DNA from: DAIDKA01 sp035503515
GTDB lineage: Bacteria > Pseudomonadota > Gammaproteobacteria > Steroidobacterales > Steroidobacteraceae
Length of the DNA stretch: 64,000 nt
Direction of reading: 5' to 3'
Assembly: GCA_035503515.1 (NCBI GenBank)
Contig: DATJTJ010000046.1
Coordinates: 73,722 to 137,721 of the forward strand
Positions 42,633-51,808 of this stretch are shown in pieces. The notes beneath the pieces are model-generated. The model was not told where the DNA came from. It saw only the letters and a program-made list of their open reading frames with translations, and did no database searches. Position 1 is the stretch's first letter, and each line of letters begins with the position of its first letter. The position numbers and the translations under genes are program-made.

Positions 42633-43991
42633 ATGAACAACACAACAGCCATCATGGCGGTCGCGGCGGCGACCTGCCTGTGCACTCAGGCCTGGTCGCA
42701 GGTCAGTACCGGCCGCGGTGCACCCGACCCGCTGCCGGCGCAGCAGATCGTCGGGTCGGAAGGCAAGGGAATGTTCACCAGCGCGGGCATTCCGCCCGGC
42801 AACACGCCGATCTTCGCCGCGCGCGACGGTGCCGTGCCGGCGGGCGTGAAGCCCCTGCCCGTGGACATCTTCTCCAGCAAGGACTTCTACAAGGACAAGG
42901 CGCTGTGGAGCGATCCGCGCTACTACCGCTGCAACTCACCGGTGGGCATCGAGCAGATCTGGGGCGCCTACGAGGTGCCGCTGATCGGCAAGGATCCGCC
43001 GCGCACCGCCGCCTGGGGGTTCTGCAACCGCGACTATCCGCGTGCCCAGATCGTCAGTCCCTATCCGTTCCGCACGGCCAAGGCGCAGTTCATGGCGCTG
43101 CGCCAGGCGGCGCGGGCGCATGGCGGCCCCACCCAATACACGCAGGCGACGCTGCCGGACTGGAACGGCCGTTACCAGCGCGACCAGACCAAGACGGCCA
43201 CCTGGTACTACGGCGCCATCCTGCAGATCCCGACCTACCTGTCGCTGCTCACCCCGAGATATCAGCAGCGCCTGGTGCAGCAGATGTACCACGACGCCGC
43301 CGACAACGCGCCGCAGTGGCCCGGCGGTTACTGCTGGCCCGAGGGCTTCATGCGCCGCTTCGCGCAGTACGGCGGGCACACGATGGACTTCGTGGTGACG
43401 CCGGACCTGGTGCTCGACATGCGCAACGCCGCGGAGACCCTCATCACCCAGATCCACATCGGGCGTGAGTTCAACGAGACCGGGCCCGTGCCGCGCCTGG
43501 GGCCGGCCATCGCGCGCTGGTTCGGCGAGACCGTCGGCTTCTGGGACGGCGAGGCGCTGATCACCTGGACCTCGAACATCGAGGGCTGGATCTCGCACGG
43601 CGCCGCCGAATTCAGCCACAAGCTGCAGACCATCGAAATCTATACCCCCCGCAAGGACGCAGCCGGCAGGCTCATCGGCCTGCGGCACGAGGCCATCCTC
43701 TACGACGAGGACGCCCTGGTCGACCCGGTGCGGATCGTGGAGAACTGGACCAAGAGCGGCAATCTCAACGAGGGCGACCCCTTCGAAATCCTCGAATGCG
43801 TTCCGGCCGCCTACCCGGTGAAGGGCCTCGCGACCCCGAAGCTTCCGGGCCAGACCTTCGAGTACACCATCCCCGATGTCTTCAACCGGCCCTGGGCGCA
43901 GATCTGGGAGCAGTATTTCGAGAAGGGCATGCAGAACCCGGATTCGATCGACGATCTGCTGAACTTCGACCCGGGCAGGAAGCAGCCATGA
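42633..43991 (+). CDS. Secreted protein of unknown function
   Basis: 452-residue exported protein not matched to a family I can name. The signal peptide covers residues 1-22 (MNNTTAIMAVAAATCLCTQAWS). The mature protein is rich in aromatic residues and Gln with single Cys in YRCNSP, GFCNRD, GYCWPEG and LECVPA. No classical enzyme motif is visible. Segments such as RPWAQIWEQYFEKGMQNP near the C-terminus and the HGRE-like QIHIGREFNETGPVPR are distinctive. The gene overlaps the next secreted-protein gene by 4 bases, so the two products probably work together in the periplasm or outside. Confidence 0.75.
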   Translation: MNNTTAIMAVAAATCLCTQAWSQVSTGRGAPDPLPAQQIVGSEGKGMFTSAGIPPGNTPIFAARDGAVPAGVKPLPVDIFSSKDFYKDKALWSDPRYYRCNSPVGIEQIWGAYEVPLIGKDPPRTAAWGFCNRDYPRAQIVSPYPFRTAKAQFMALRQAARAHGGPTQYTQATLPDWNGRYQRDQTKTATWYYGAILQIPTYLSLLTPRYQQRLVQQMYHDAADNAPQWPGGYCWPEGFMRRFAQYGGHTMDFVVTPDLVLDMRNAAETLITQIHIGREFNETGPVPRLGPAIARWFGETVGFWDGEALITWTSNIEGWISHGAAEFSHKLQTIEIYTPRKDAAGRLIGLRHEAILYDEDALVDPVRIVENWTKSGNLNEGDPFEILECVPAAYPVKGLATPKLPGQTFEYTIPDVFNRPWAQIWEQYFEKGMQNPDSIDDLLNFDPGRKQP

Positions 43992-44779
43992 GGATCCTGT
44001 CCGCGCTCATCGCCGCGCTGGCGCTGCCCGTCACGGCGCAGGCCCTCGATGCGGGCGCGATCCGCGGTGGCTGGGTCTCGGAGGGCGGCCCGACGCAGGT
44101 CTACCTGCTCATCGTGCGCGGGGACGTCGTGACCGGCACGCACTGCGTGGACTGCGCGCGGCCGCAGAACCTGGGATTCATCGAGGGCCGCATCGATGCC
44201 GACGGCGCGCACTTCGCGATCCGGCACGATGCCGCGGGCCGCACGACCGTCGATGAGGTACGCGGCGTGGTGAAGGACGGCGAACTGGTGCTGACCGTGC
44301 AGCGGCGCGGGGCGGGCGCGCAGCCGCGGACCCTGACCCTGCACCGGCCGGCGCGGCCCGCGGCGGCGGGACCTCCGCCCGGCCCCCGGCCCAGGGTCGA
44401 GTACGTCCTGCCCGGTCCGGCGCAGCCGTTGACCCCCGGGAAGCTGCTCGGGTTGTGGCTGTTCGGTGGCGGTCCGGGCAAGCAGTACTTCATCATCCGC
44501 CAGGCCGACGACAAGCTCCTGGGCATGGTCTGCGGCCCCTGCGACAACCCCTGGTCGATGGCGCCGCTCGATGGCTTCGAGATCCATGGCACCGACTTGA
44601 GGTTCAACATCGTCCATGAGGATACGGGTGGCGCCGACGTGCACGGCCCGTTCAGCAACGTCGCGCACGCGACGCTCGCGCGCAACGAGCTGCATCTGAA
44701 AGTCATCCCGAGCTATGCGCCGCCGGACACGACGCCGATCGAGATGACGCTGCTCGGACCGGTGACGTTCAGGCCCTGA
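43988..44779 (+). CDS. Secreted duplicated protein with paired CxxC motifs
   Basis: 263-residue exported protein (signal peptide residues 1-19, cut after QA-L). It consists of two similar halves joined by a Pro/Ala linker around residues 118-140. The first half has VYLLIVRGDVVTGTHCVDCARPQN, the second YFIIRQADDKLLGMVCGPCDNP; each carries a CxxC pair followed by an acidic beta-rich stretch. The repeat suggests a two-domain beta-sandwich or lipocalin-like fold with metal or disulfide function, which is only inference. Coupled to the upstream secreted protein by ATGA. Confidence 0.72.
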   Translation: MRILSALIAALALPVTAQALDAGAIRGGWVSEGGPTQVYLLIVRGDVVTGTHCVDCARPQNLGFIEGRIDADGAHFAIRHDAAGRTTVDEVRGVVKDGELVLTVQRRGAGAQPRTLTLHRPARPAAAGPPPGPRPRVEYVLPGPAQPLTPGKLLGLWLFGGGPGKQYFIIRQADDKLLGMVCGPCDNPWSMAPLDGFEIHGTDLRFNIVHEDTGGADVHGPFSNVAHATLARNELHLKVIPSYAPPDTTPIEMTLLGPVTFRP

Positions 44780-44781
44780 GG

Positions 44782-45537
44782 CTACGCCCGGTGCATGTCG
44801 CCGTCGATGGGCAGCACCTGGCCGGAGATCGAGCGCCCGGCCTCGGAGGCGAGGAACACCGCGAGCGCCGCGATGTGATCCGGGTCCACCAGTTCCTTCA
44901 ATGACTGGTTGGCGAGTCCCAGGATCTTCTCCTCCCCGACCGTGCGGCCGGAGAGCTGCGCGCGTCCCTGGAAGACCCGCTCGGCACGCTCGCCCGCCAC
45001 GGCGCCCGGAGCGATGGCATTCACGCGGATGCCGTGGGCGCCGAGCTCGATGGACAACGTCTTGGTGAACCCGATCAGGGCCCACTTGGTCGCCGAATAG
45101 GGACTGCGGTTGGCGTAGCCGAAGCGGCCCGCGGCCGAGGACATGTTGATGATGACGCCGCAGTCGGATCCGATCAGGTGCGGGATGGCGGCGCGCGTGG
45201 CATCGAAGGTGCCCGTCAGGTTGACCCGCAGCACCGCGTCCCAGTCGGCCGGATCGAGTTCCTGCACCGGTTTGGTCGGTCCGCCGATGCCCGCGCAGTT
45301 GACGAGCACATCGAGGCCGCCGAGGCGCCGCGCCGCATCGGCGATCATCGCAGTGACCGCCTCCCGATCGCCCACGGCGCAGCGCTGCGTCAGGAGCCCC
45401 GGCAGGTCGCGCGCCGCGCGCTCGAGCGCCGCCGCGTCGATGTCGCAGACGTAGACCTGCGCGCCGTCGCGGTGGAAGGCGCGGGCGATGGCCAGGCCGA
45501 TGCCCGCGGCACCACCGGTGATCAGGACTTTCTTCAT
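44782..45537 (-). CDS. Short-chain dehydrogenase/reductase
   Basis: NAD(P)-dependent oxidoreductase of the classical SDR family, 251 residues. The cofactor motif TGGAAGIG is at residues 7-14, Asp in CDID near 36 favours NAD over NADP, NCAGI follows, and the catalytic SSAAG...YSATK set (Ser, Tyr, Lys) is intact. The substrate loop region after IAPGAV is longer than average. The start overlaps the photolyase stop by 4 bases. Substrate unknown. Confidence 0.92.
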   Translation of the reverse strand: MKKVLITGGAAGIGLAIARAFHRDGAQVYVCDIDAAALERAARDLPGLLTQRCAVGDREAVTAMIADAARRLGGLDVLVNCAGIGGPTKPVQELDPADWDAVLRVNLTGTFDATRAAIPHLIGSDCGVIINMSSAAGRFGYANRSPYSATKWALIGFTKTLSIELGAHGIRVNAIAPGAVAGERAERVFQGRAQLSGRTVGEEKILGLANQSLKELVDPDHIAALAVFLASEAGRSISGQVLPIDGDMHRA

Positions 45538-46952
45538 GGCTGCTTCCGCATGCGCTGGTAACCCTCGAGCGCGGCGGCGCGTGCCGCGCGATGCTCGACG
45601 ATCGGCCTGGGGTAGGTCCTGCCGGGGATGATACCGGCACTCTCGAGGATGGCGCGGGGCGCTTCGCAGGGCGCATGCAGGTAGCGGTCCGGAAGCCGCG
45701 CCAGCTCCGGACACCAGCGCCGTACGTAACGGCCCTGCGGGTCGTAGCGGCGCCCCTGTCCGCTCGGGTTGAAGATCCGGAAATACGGCGCCGCATCCGC
45801 GCCGCTGCCGGCGACCCACTGCCAGTTGGCCGCGTTGTTGGCGAGATCGGCATCGAGCAGCGTATCCCAGAACCACGCCTCACCCCGGCGCCAGTGGATG
45901 CGCAGATGCTTGACGAGGAAACTCGCCGTCACCATCCGCACGCGGTTGTGCATGTAACCGGTGTGCCACAACTCGCGCATGCCCGCATCGACCAGCGGAT
46001 AGCCCGTGCGGCCGCGCTGCCAGGCCCTGAGGCGTGCGGCATCGACGACCCAGGGATAGCGGTCGAACTGCGGCCGCCAGTTATCGCGCGGCAGGCGTGG
46101 AAACTGCACCAGCAGCTGCTGCGAGAACTCGCGCCAGCCAAGCTCGGCCAGGAATTTTTCGCCGTCATGGCGCAGGTCCGGATCGCGGTCGATGCGCGCG
46201 CGCACTGCCGCCCAGACCTGCCGCGGCGAGATTTCACCGAAGTGCAGATGGGGCGAGAGCCGCGAGACACCCGCTTCATCCGGGCGGTTGCGCCGTTCGT
46301 CGTAGCCGGGGAGGCCCCGGGCCAGGAAATTCCGCAGCCGCCGCCGTGCGCCCTGTTCGCCCGGCGTCCAGCATTCGCCGAATGCCGCCGCCCAGTCCGG
46401 GGAGCGGGGCAGCAGGCGCCAGCGGTCCAGTGATTCGCCCAGGCCGCGCGGATCGTGCAGCCGCACGTGCGCCGCGGGCAGGCATCGGGCCACCGGCGTC
46501 CGGAGAGCGGCCCGCCAGAAGGGCGTGAACACCTTGAAGGCCTCGCCGCTGCCCGTCCGGATCCGGCCCGGCTCCCACAGCAGGTTGCCGGGAAAGCCTT
46601 CGTGGGCAATGCCGCGGCGCGTGAGCGCCTGCCCCAGGGCCCGCTCGTCGGTGCGCGACTTCGGCTCATGGGCACGGTTCCAGACCACCGCCTGGGCGCC
46701 GACGCGCCGGGCCAGTGACGGCAGCACGAGGGCGGGCCGGCCCCGCAACAGGACCAGGCCCTGCAGCGATTCGCGCAGCCGCAGCAGGCTGTGGTGCAGC
46801 CACCAGCGCGAGGCGCCCCCCGGCGCCGGGGGCGAGTCGTCCAGGACGAAGACGGGGAGCACGCTGCCGCGGGCCGCGGCATGGGCGAGCGCCGGATGGT
46901 CCGCCAGGCGCAGGTCCTGGCGGAACCACACGATGATGGGTCCGGCGGTCAA
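45534..46952 (-). CDS. phr: Deoxyribodipyrimidine photolyase
   Basis: Blue-light DNA repair enzyme that splits cyclobutane pyrimidine dimers using FADH-. 472 residues. The N-terminal Rossmann domain begins with IIVWFRQDLRLADHPAL, and the C-terminal FAD domain has FPGNLLWEPG, REFSQQLLVQFP, TGYPLVDAGMRELW and MHNRVRMVTASFLVKHL, all typical of CPD photolyases. The start is TTG and overlaps the preceding gene's TGA as TTGA; an ATG in the right place is absent. Followed by an SDR gene. Confidence 0.95.
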   Translation of the reverse strand: MTAGPIIVWFRQDLRLADHPALAHAAARGSVLPVFVLDDSPPAPGGASRWWLHHSLLRLRESLQGLVLLRGRPALVLPSLARRVGAQAVVWNRAHEPKSRTDERALGQALTRRGIAHEGFPGNLLWEPGRIRTGSGEAFKVFTPFWRAALRTPVARCLPAAHVRLHDPRGLGESLDRWRLLPRSPDWAAAFGECWTPGEQGARRRLRNFLARGLPGYDERRNRPDEAGVSRLSPHLHFGEISPRQVWAAVRARIDRDPDLRHDGEKFLAELGWREFSQQLLVQFPRLPRDNWRPQFDRYPWVVDAARLRAWQRGRTGYPLVDAGMRELWHTGYMHNRVRMVTASFLVKHLRIHWRRGEAWFWDTLLDADLANNAANWQWVAGSGADAAPYFRIFNPSGQGRRYDPQGRYVRRWCPELARLPDRYLHAPCEAPRAILESAGIIPGRTYPRPIVEHRAARAAALEGYQRMRKQP

Positions 46953-47560
46953 TAGCCGATGGTGAACCGGCGCCGCACGTGCCTGGACTGCTCGAGTTCG
47001 TCGACCAGCGCGATGGCGTAGTCGTCATAGGAAATGGAACTCTTGCCGTCCGGTGCCGCCACGACCTCGTCGCCTCCCAGCCGGAACTTGCCGGTGCGTT
47101 CGCCGGGACCGATGAGCACGGCGGGGGAGAAGAAGGTCCAGTCCAGCTGGTCGTCGGCGCGCAGCAGCTTCAGCATTTGCGCGCCTTCCTTGATGGGCGG
47201 CAGCCACTCGGCGGGGATCTGCGGATTGTCCATCACCAGCTTACCTTCGGCGGTCTTCAGGGAGCCCGCGCCGCCGACCGCGATGTAGCGCTTCACGCCG
47301 GACTTGCGCACCGCCTCGAGGACCTGCACCGAGATGCCCGGGTTGAACGGCGCCGAACTGATGACGGCATCGTGGCCGCGGACCAGCGCGGCAACGCTTC
47401 CCGGATCGGTCACATCGCCCTTCACGGCCGTAAGGTTCTGCCGGCGCTCGCACTTTTCCGGATTGCGGGCAATCACCGTGACCGTATGGCCGCGCTGCAA
47501 CAGCTCCGCCGTGACTTTGCTGCCGATCCTGCCGCTTCCGCCGATGACTGCCACTTTCAT
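46949..47560 (-). CDS. NAD(P)-binding oxidoreductase, atypical SDR
   Basis: 203-residue Rossmann-fold protein. The dinucleotide site GGSGRIGSK starts at residue 7, and the chain follows the NAD(P)H-binding family seen in YwnB-like proteins (AVKGDVTDP, SSAPFNPG, YIAVGGAGSL). The catalytic YxxxK of classical SDRs is not evident. First gene of a three-gene coupled unit with photolyase and the SDR. Possible role in redox or stress metabolism is inference. Confidence 0.85.
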   Translation of the reverse strand: MKVAVIGGSGRIGSKVTAELLQRGHTVTVIARNPEKCERRQNLTAVKGDVTDPGSVAALVRGHDAVISSAPFNPGISVQVLEAVRKSGVKRYIAVGGAGSLKTAEGKLVMDNPQIPAEWLPPIKEGAQMLKLLRADDQLDWTFFSPAVLIGPGERTGKFRLGGDEVVAAPDGKSSISYDDYAIALVDELEQSRHVRRRFTIGY

Positions 47561-47756
47561 GCTCTGAGTCTCCGCTGTCCAAAGAGCGCAACTTTAAGTA
47601 CTGGACACCGCGAACGCACCTTCCGCGCGTTAGTCGGGTGAGCAGCTCCAGTCTCACTGTCTCTCATTTGGATCAATCCCATCCAGATGGGGATTATTAT
47701 CTCATATTTGAGGCAATGTTCAGATCTTGTTTTAGCATTGTCGCATTTCTGGACAA

Positions 47757-48989
47757 ATGCACCCGATACGCCGCTGGCCGCCTGTGTGGCGCGGTCTGAA
47801 TACTTCCCAGGTTGTGCAAGAGCCTGTCCAGTCGACACAGAAGGCGCCGCTGCGTACCTGGCGCTTCAAGGTGCGCACCGAGTGCTATCCCTGGCTCAAT
47901 CGCGCGGCCGTGGAAGTGAACCAGGTCTGGAATTGGGCGAATTCGACAAGCTATAAAGCCGCACGACCTTTTGCCGGTGTAGGGGAGTTCCTGAGCGGCT
48001 TCGAGCTGTGCAATCTGTCGGCGGGCGCCTCGGAGTATTTCGAACACATCGGTGCCGATAGCCTCCAGCGAGTGTGTATCGAATATGCCACCCGGCGCGC
48101 CCAGTTCCGAAAGGCCAAACTGCGCTGGCGGGTGAGTTCGGGTCCTCGACGGAGTCTCGGATGGGTGCCATTCAAGGCTGCCAATCTACGGCGACGGGGG
48201 AGGTATGTTCGATTTTGCGGCAAGACCATCCGCTTCTTCGAGTCCAAACGCTTTGTCGAGATCCGGAAGTGGGGCTGCGGGTGCTTCGCCCAGGATGCGG
48301 TCGGGGACTGGTACCTGTGTGTGCCGGTGGTCGTTGAGGATGTAACGCCTGCGCCCATCCACGTGGACGTCGGCATCGATCTCGGGCTCAAGGACACGGC
48401 AGTGACGAGTGACGCCGAGCGCTTGAGCGCCGGAGCGTTTTACCGCGATCTGGAGCTGCGGATCGGCCAGGCGCAGCGCCGAGCCCACAAGGCGCACGCC
48501 AAGCGATTACATCGCAAGGCGGCACGCTGCCGCCGAAACGCGCTGCACAAATTCTCGAGAGGAATCGTCAGAACATACCAGAATATCTACATCGGCGATG
48601 TCAGCAGCCTGAAACTTGCCAAGACCCGGATGGCGAAATCCGTCCTGGATTGCGGGTGGGGGCTGCTGAAAGCGCAACTCCAGTACAAGGGCCGGTGGGC
48701 CGGGAGAAGCGTTCGCATCGTCAATGAATCACACACCAGCCGTACCTGTTCTTCCTGTGGGTCTATTACCGGACCTACGGGTGTCGACGGGTTGCGTGTA
48801 AGGTCATGGATGTGTCAGGAGTGCGGTGTCACTCATGATCGCGACGTGAATGCAGCGCGGAACATCCTGGCCCTGGGAAGGTTGCTCCCAGCCGTGAGTG
48901 GGAACGAGCCCTCGCACCGATCGACGCCGTCGAGCCGGGCATCACGCCCACGCAAGACAGGGAAAGCGGCGAGCGGGGCGGTGGCATGA
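47757..48989 (+). CDS. TnpB-like protein (IS200/IS605 lineage, Cas12-ancestor family)
   Basis: 410-residue protein of the TnpB family of transposon-encoded RNA-guided nucleases. The N-terminal region YPWLNRAAVEVNQVWNWAN is the family helix-turn-helix part. The RuvC-I motif GIDLG holds Asp208, and the zinc ribbon pairs are C331-C334 and C353-C356 followed by HDRDVNAARNIL with the last acidic residue. The usual RuvC-II Glu is not found: the matching position reads IYIGDVSS (Gly280-Asp281). Activity is therefore uncertain. No TnpA or inverted ends are seen. The start could also be the GTG at 47814. A more AT-rich sequence precedes it, fitting horizontal arrival. Confidence 0.85.
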   Translation: MHPIRRWPPVWRGLNTSQVVQEPVQSTQKAPLRTWRFKVRTECYPWLNRAAVEVNQVWNWANSTSYKAARPFAGVGEFLSGFELCNLSAGASEYFEHIGADSLQRVCIEYATRRAQFRKAKLRWRVSSGPRRSLGWVPFKAANLRRRGRYVRFCGKTIRFFESKRFVEIRKWGCGCFAQDAVGDWYLCVPVVVEDVTPAPIHVDVGIDLGLKDTAVTSDAERLSAGAFYRDLELRIGQAQRRAHKAHAKRLHRKAARCRRNALHKFSRGIVRTYQNIYIGDVSSLKLAKTRMAKSVLDCGWGLLKAQLQYKGRWAGRSVRIVNESHTSRTCSSCGSITGPTGVDGLRVRSWMCQECGVTHDRDVNAARNILALGRLLPAVSGNEPSHRSTPSSRASRPRKTGKAASGAVA

Positions 48990-49511
48990 GCACCGAGGTG
49001 ATGCACCACGACCCGCCTCGCCTCCACGGCACCGGCGATCTGGAGCTGAAGGTAGCGGCTGCCCACAGCGACTTCTCGCCGCAGGATCTGCTGCAGCTCG
49101 TGACCGTGCTTCCGGACGAGTGCCGGGCGCGACTTCGCCGGTTGGTTCAGCGCGGCGGGTATCCCCGCACTGCCGGGTGGCTCGATGGCCGGCCGAAACT
49201 GTGCCGCGAGCGATGCCCTGTCGCCGGCGCCGGCGCCGACGGCCCGGATCCGGGAACCGGGATTGACGCTTGGAGTGAGCGCCGTGGAGGAACTCGATCC
49301 GGAGAACAACCCGTTCATGTGCGCCGAGGAGCCCACGATGCCGGCGCTGCTGCCCGGTTCGCTCATGGGGGGAGCATGTTAGTCATGCGGTGAAGATTGA
49401 GCTGCACGCGGATCGACCGGATCACGGGATGGTTCCGCGCCGCTGCCGGCAGGCGACGGTCGCCAGGGCGTCGCTCGCCGACGTGACGATACACGCCTTC
49501 CCGGGACTGGC
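48990..49511. other. Non-coding debris region after the TnpB-like gene
   Basis: About 520 bases without a convincing gene. Short frames overlap in several phases (for example one from 48986 to 49393) but show no family features and change reading frame against each other. Two hairpins at the end of the TnpB-like gene (TCGAC-GCC-GTCGA at 48921-48933 and GGGC-ATCAC-GCCC at 48937-48949) would suit a structured guide-RNA scaffold. The rest may be decayed sequence. Confidence 0.4.
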
Positions 49512-49691
49512 ATGGCGCCGTACGCGGGACGAACGGCGCGCTATGTGCGAGCGCGGCTCTTTCCCGGTGGCGAACTGCTGGCCGCGCGACGGCTCCTGGC
49601 CACCGAGCTGTGGGTAAGGCAGCCGGCCTGGACGTACATGTCCCAGGGCCGCCCCCTGGAGTGGGGCATCACGTTCAAGCGTAACTTCTAG
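49512..49691 (+). pseudogene. Possible C-terminal remnant of an outer membrane beta-barrel receptor
   Basis: A 59-codon frame ends in RPLEWGITFKRNF with a terminal Phe, like the last beta-strand of TonB-dependent receptors (alternating hydrophobic residues closing in Phe). The upstream part (RTARYVRARLFPGGELL) has no clear counterpart, and no barrel or plug sequence is readable farther left. I read it as the tail of a receptor whose body is lost, perhaps when the TnpB-like element arrived. Weak support; its stop overlaps the end of the S9 peptidase gene tail to tail. Confidence 0.35.
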
Positions 49692-51733
49692 CCGCTGAGA
49701 TGGCGGCCGATGAACTCCAGCACCGCCTCGTACCAGGCGACGACGTTGCGGGGCTTGAGGATCCAGTGGTTCTCGTCCGGGAACACCAGCAGTTCGCTCG
49801 GCACGCCGTGGTACTGGAGCGCTTCGAACAGGTTGAGGCCTTCGTTGATCGGGCAGCGATAGTCACGTTCGCCGTGGATGATCAGCACCGGGCTTTTCCA
49901 GCGGGCCACCTGGCGGATCGGGGCATAGCGGTCGAAGCGCTCCATGTCGACGTAGGGGTTCTCCCCGCCCATCTCGAGGTACCACCAGCCCGGATGGTCG
50001 GTGGTGCCCGTGAACTGGGCCATGGTCGCGATGCTGGCGTGCGTGATCAGGCACTTGAAGCGCGCCGTCTGGGTGCCGATCCAGTTGGTCATGTAGCCGC
50101 CGAATGAGCCGCCCATGGCCACGGTGCGCCGCGCATCGATGTCCGGCCGCGCGCACAGCGCGTCGGTGACGCTCATCAGGTCCCTGAAGCACTGATCGCC
50201 CCAGACGTTGCCCCAGATCTGCTGGACGAACTCCTGGCCGAAGCCGCTCGAGCCACGCGGGTTGGGCAACGCGACCGCATAGCCCTGGGCCACCATCAGC
50301 AGCGGGTTCCAGCGCCAGTGCCAGCCGTCGTGGTTGGCGCCGATCGGACCGCCGTGGATCCACAGTAGCAGCGGCAGTTTCCCGGAACTCGCGGGCGGCT
50401 GCTTCGGCTTCACCAGGAAGCAATGGATGGGCGTGCCGTCGGTGGAGGGCACACTGAGGCGCTCCACCTGCGCCCACGGATGGGCGGCCTCGAAACCGGA
50501 CAGGGATGCCAGCTCGAGCGGCCCGGCGGCGCTGCTTCCGGGATCGAGGACGACGCACTCCGGCGCGCGCAGCAGGCTCGAACGAATCGCCGCCATCCGG
50601 CCGTCCGCGAGCACCTGCAGATGATCGAACTGGCCCGGGGCCGCGCACAGCCGCCGCACCTCGCCGCTCGCGGTATCCATCGAGAAGGCGGGGATCTCCC
50701 CGGAGTCATCGCTGCAGAAATAGAGATGGGCACCGTCGGCGCTCCACTGCGGCGCGCCCGGCCAGCGGTCCCAGGCCCCGCCCAGCTCCCGCACGGCGCC
50801 GCTGCCGACATCGAGCAGGGTCATGCGCGGCTGCACCGCCCGCGCGGCGCTGCGGCGGCAACGGACCGTGGCGATGCGCAGGCCATCGGCGGAAAACACG
50901 GGCGCCTCGCAGGTGAGGGCGCTGCCCGCGCCGAGCACCCGGGCCGCGCCGCTCTCGGCATCCAGCAGCAGCAGCGCGCTGTCCAGCTCCCGGTCCTCGC
51001 CGAGGCTGATGCGGGTCACGACCACATGCGCGCCGTCGGCCGAGATGTCGAGCGCCGGCTCCACGGCAAATTCGCCGTGGGCCTGTGGCGTCAGATCGGT
51101 GCGGCCGCCGCCGTCGGCGTCACAGACGATCAGGTGCAGGCAGGGCAGGTCCGGATTCTGATGCAGCCAGCTGTCCCAGTGGCGCACCGGCTGACTGCGG
51201 AACCGGCGCGCACTCGGGCCGTTCTTGCGGCGCTTGACCGCCGTCTCGCGCTGCCGGGCATGCTCGACCCCGAGCAGCACCGGCGCCAGCAGCGCCAGCC
51301 GCGGCGCCCTGCGGGCATAGCGGAACGCCGCGACGCCCAGCGGCTCATCGGTGACCTGGCGCGGCTCTCCCCCCGGCGCGGGCAGCAGCCACACCTGCAT
51401 GCGCTCGGCCGCATCCTCGTCCGGCTTGATCTCGTTCGGCGTGCGGTCCGACAGAAAGGCCAGCGCGCCGTCGTGCCGGAAGCAGGGCGCCTGATCCTTG
51501 CTGTCGCCGCGCGTGAGCTGGATGGCCGCGCCGCCATCGGTGGGCACGCGCCACAGGTCGCTCACGTACTTGCCGCCGTCCTGGTTCAGCCGCTGGACCG
51601 CGACCGCAAGCCAGGTCCCGTCCGGGGACGCGGCGATTTCGGAGACCCGCCCGAGGGCCACGTGCCGCTCAACGTCAAAGCCCATCGCGGCCGAGGCGCG
51701 CGTGCGCCGGCCGCCGTCCGACTGTGTTGCCAT
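49688..51733 (-). CDS. S9 family prolyl oligopeptidase-like peptidase
   Basis: Serine peptidase of the acylaminoacyl-peptidase/S9C type, 681 residues. The first 400 residues are a beta-propeller with repeated Asp-Gly motifs (SPDGTWLAVAV, SADGAHVVV, SADGAHLYFCSDD). The alpha/beta hydrolase domain follows: GGSFGGYM with Ser543, GERDYRCP with Asp624 and ENHW with His656. There is no signal peptide, so it should act in the cytosol on short peptides. Monocistronic and divergent from the EamA transporter gene. Confidence 0.94.
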   Translation of the reverse strand: MATQSDGGRRTRASAAMGFDVERHVALGRVSEIAASPDGTWLAVAVQRLNQDGGKYVSDLWRVPTDGGAAIQLTRGDSKDQAPCFRHDGALAFLSDRTPNEIKPDEDAAERMQVWLLPAPGGEPRQVTDEPLGVAAFRYARRAPRLALLAPVLLGVEHARQRETAVKRRKNGPSARRFRSQPVRHWDSWLHQNPDLPCLHLIVCDADGGGRTDLTPQAHGEFAVEPALDISADGAHVVVTRISLGEDRELDSALLLLDAESGAARVLGAGSALTCEAPVFSADGLRIATVRCRRSAARAVQPRMTLLDVGSGAVRELGGAWDRWPGAPQWSADGAHLYFCSDDSGEIPAFSMDTASGEVRRLCAAPGQFDHLQVLADGRMAAIRSSLLRAPECVVLDPGSSAAGPLELASLSGFEAAHPWAQVERLSVPSTDGTPIHCFLVKPKQPPASSGKLPLLLWIHGGPIGANHDGWHWRWNPLLMVAQGYAVALPNPRGSSGFGQEFVQQIWGNVWGDQCFRDLMSVTDALCARPDIDARRTVAMGGSFGGYMTNWIGTQTARFKCLITHASIATMAQFTGTTDHPGWWYLEMGGENPYVDMERFDRYAPIRQVARWKSPVLIIHGERDYRCPINEGLNLFEALQYHGVPSELLVFPDENHWILKPRNVVAWYEAVLEFIGRHLSG

Positions 51734-51808
51734 GATCGATCGAAATCTGTGGTTGCTTGGCTGTAGTCTAGCGCCTCATCGACGGCCTTGCCCGACGGAT
51801 AAGAGCTG

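Noticed and set aside
47560..47757. IS200/IS605 TnpA gene or transposon left end
   Set aside because: The 197 bases are AT-richer but hold no TnpA motif and no convincing subterminal hairpin.
48986..49393. 135-codon frame starting in the last codons of the TnpB-like gene
   Set aside because: Begins with an ATGA junction but shows no family features and competes with other short frames; kept only as part of the debris region.
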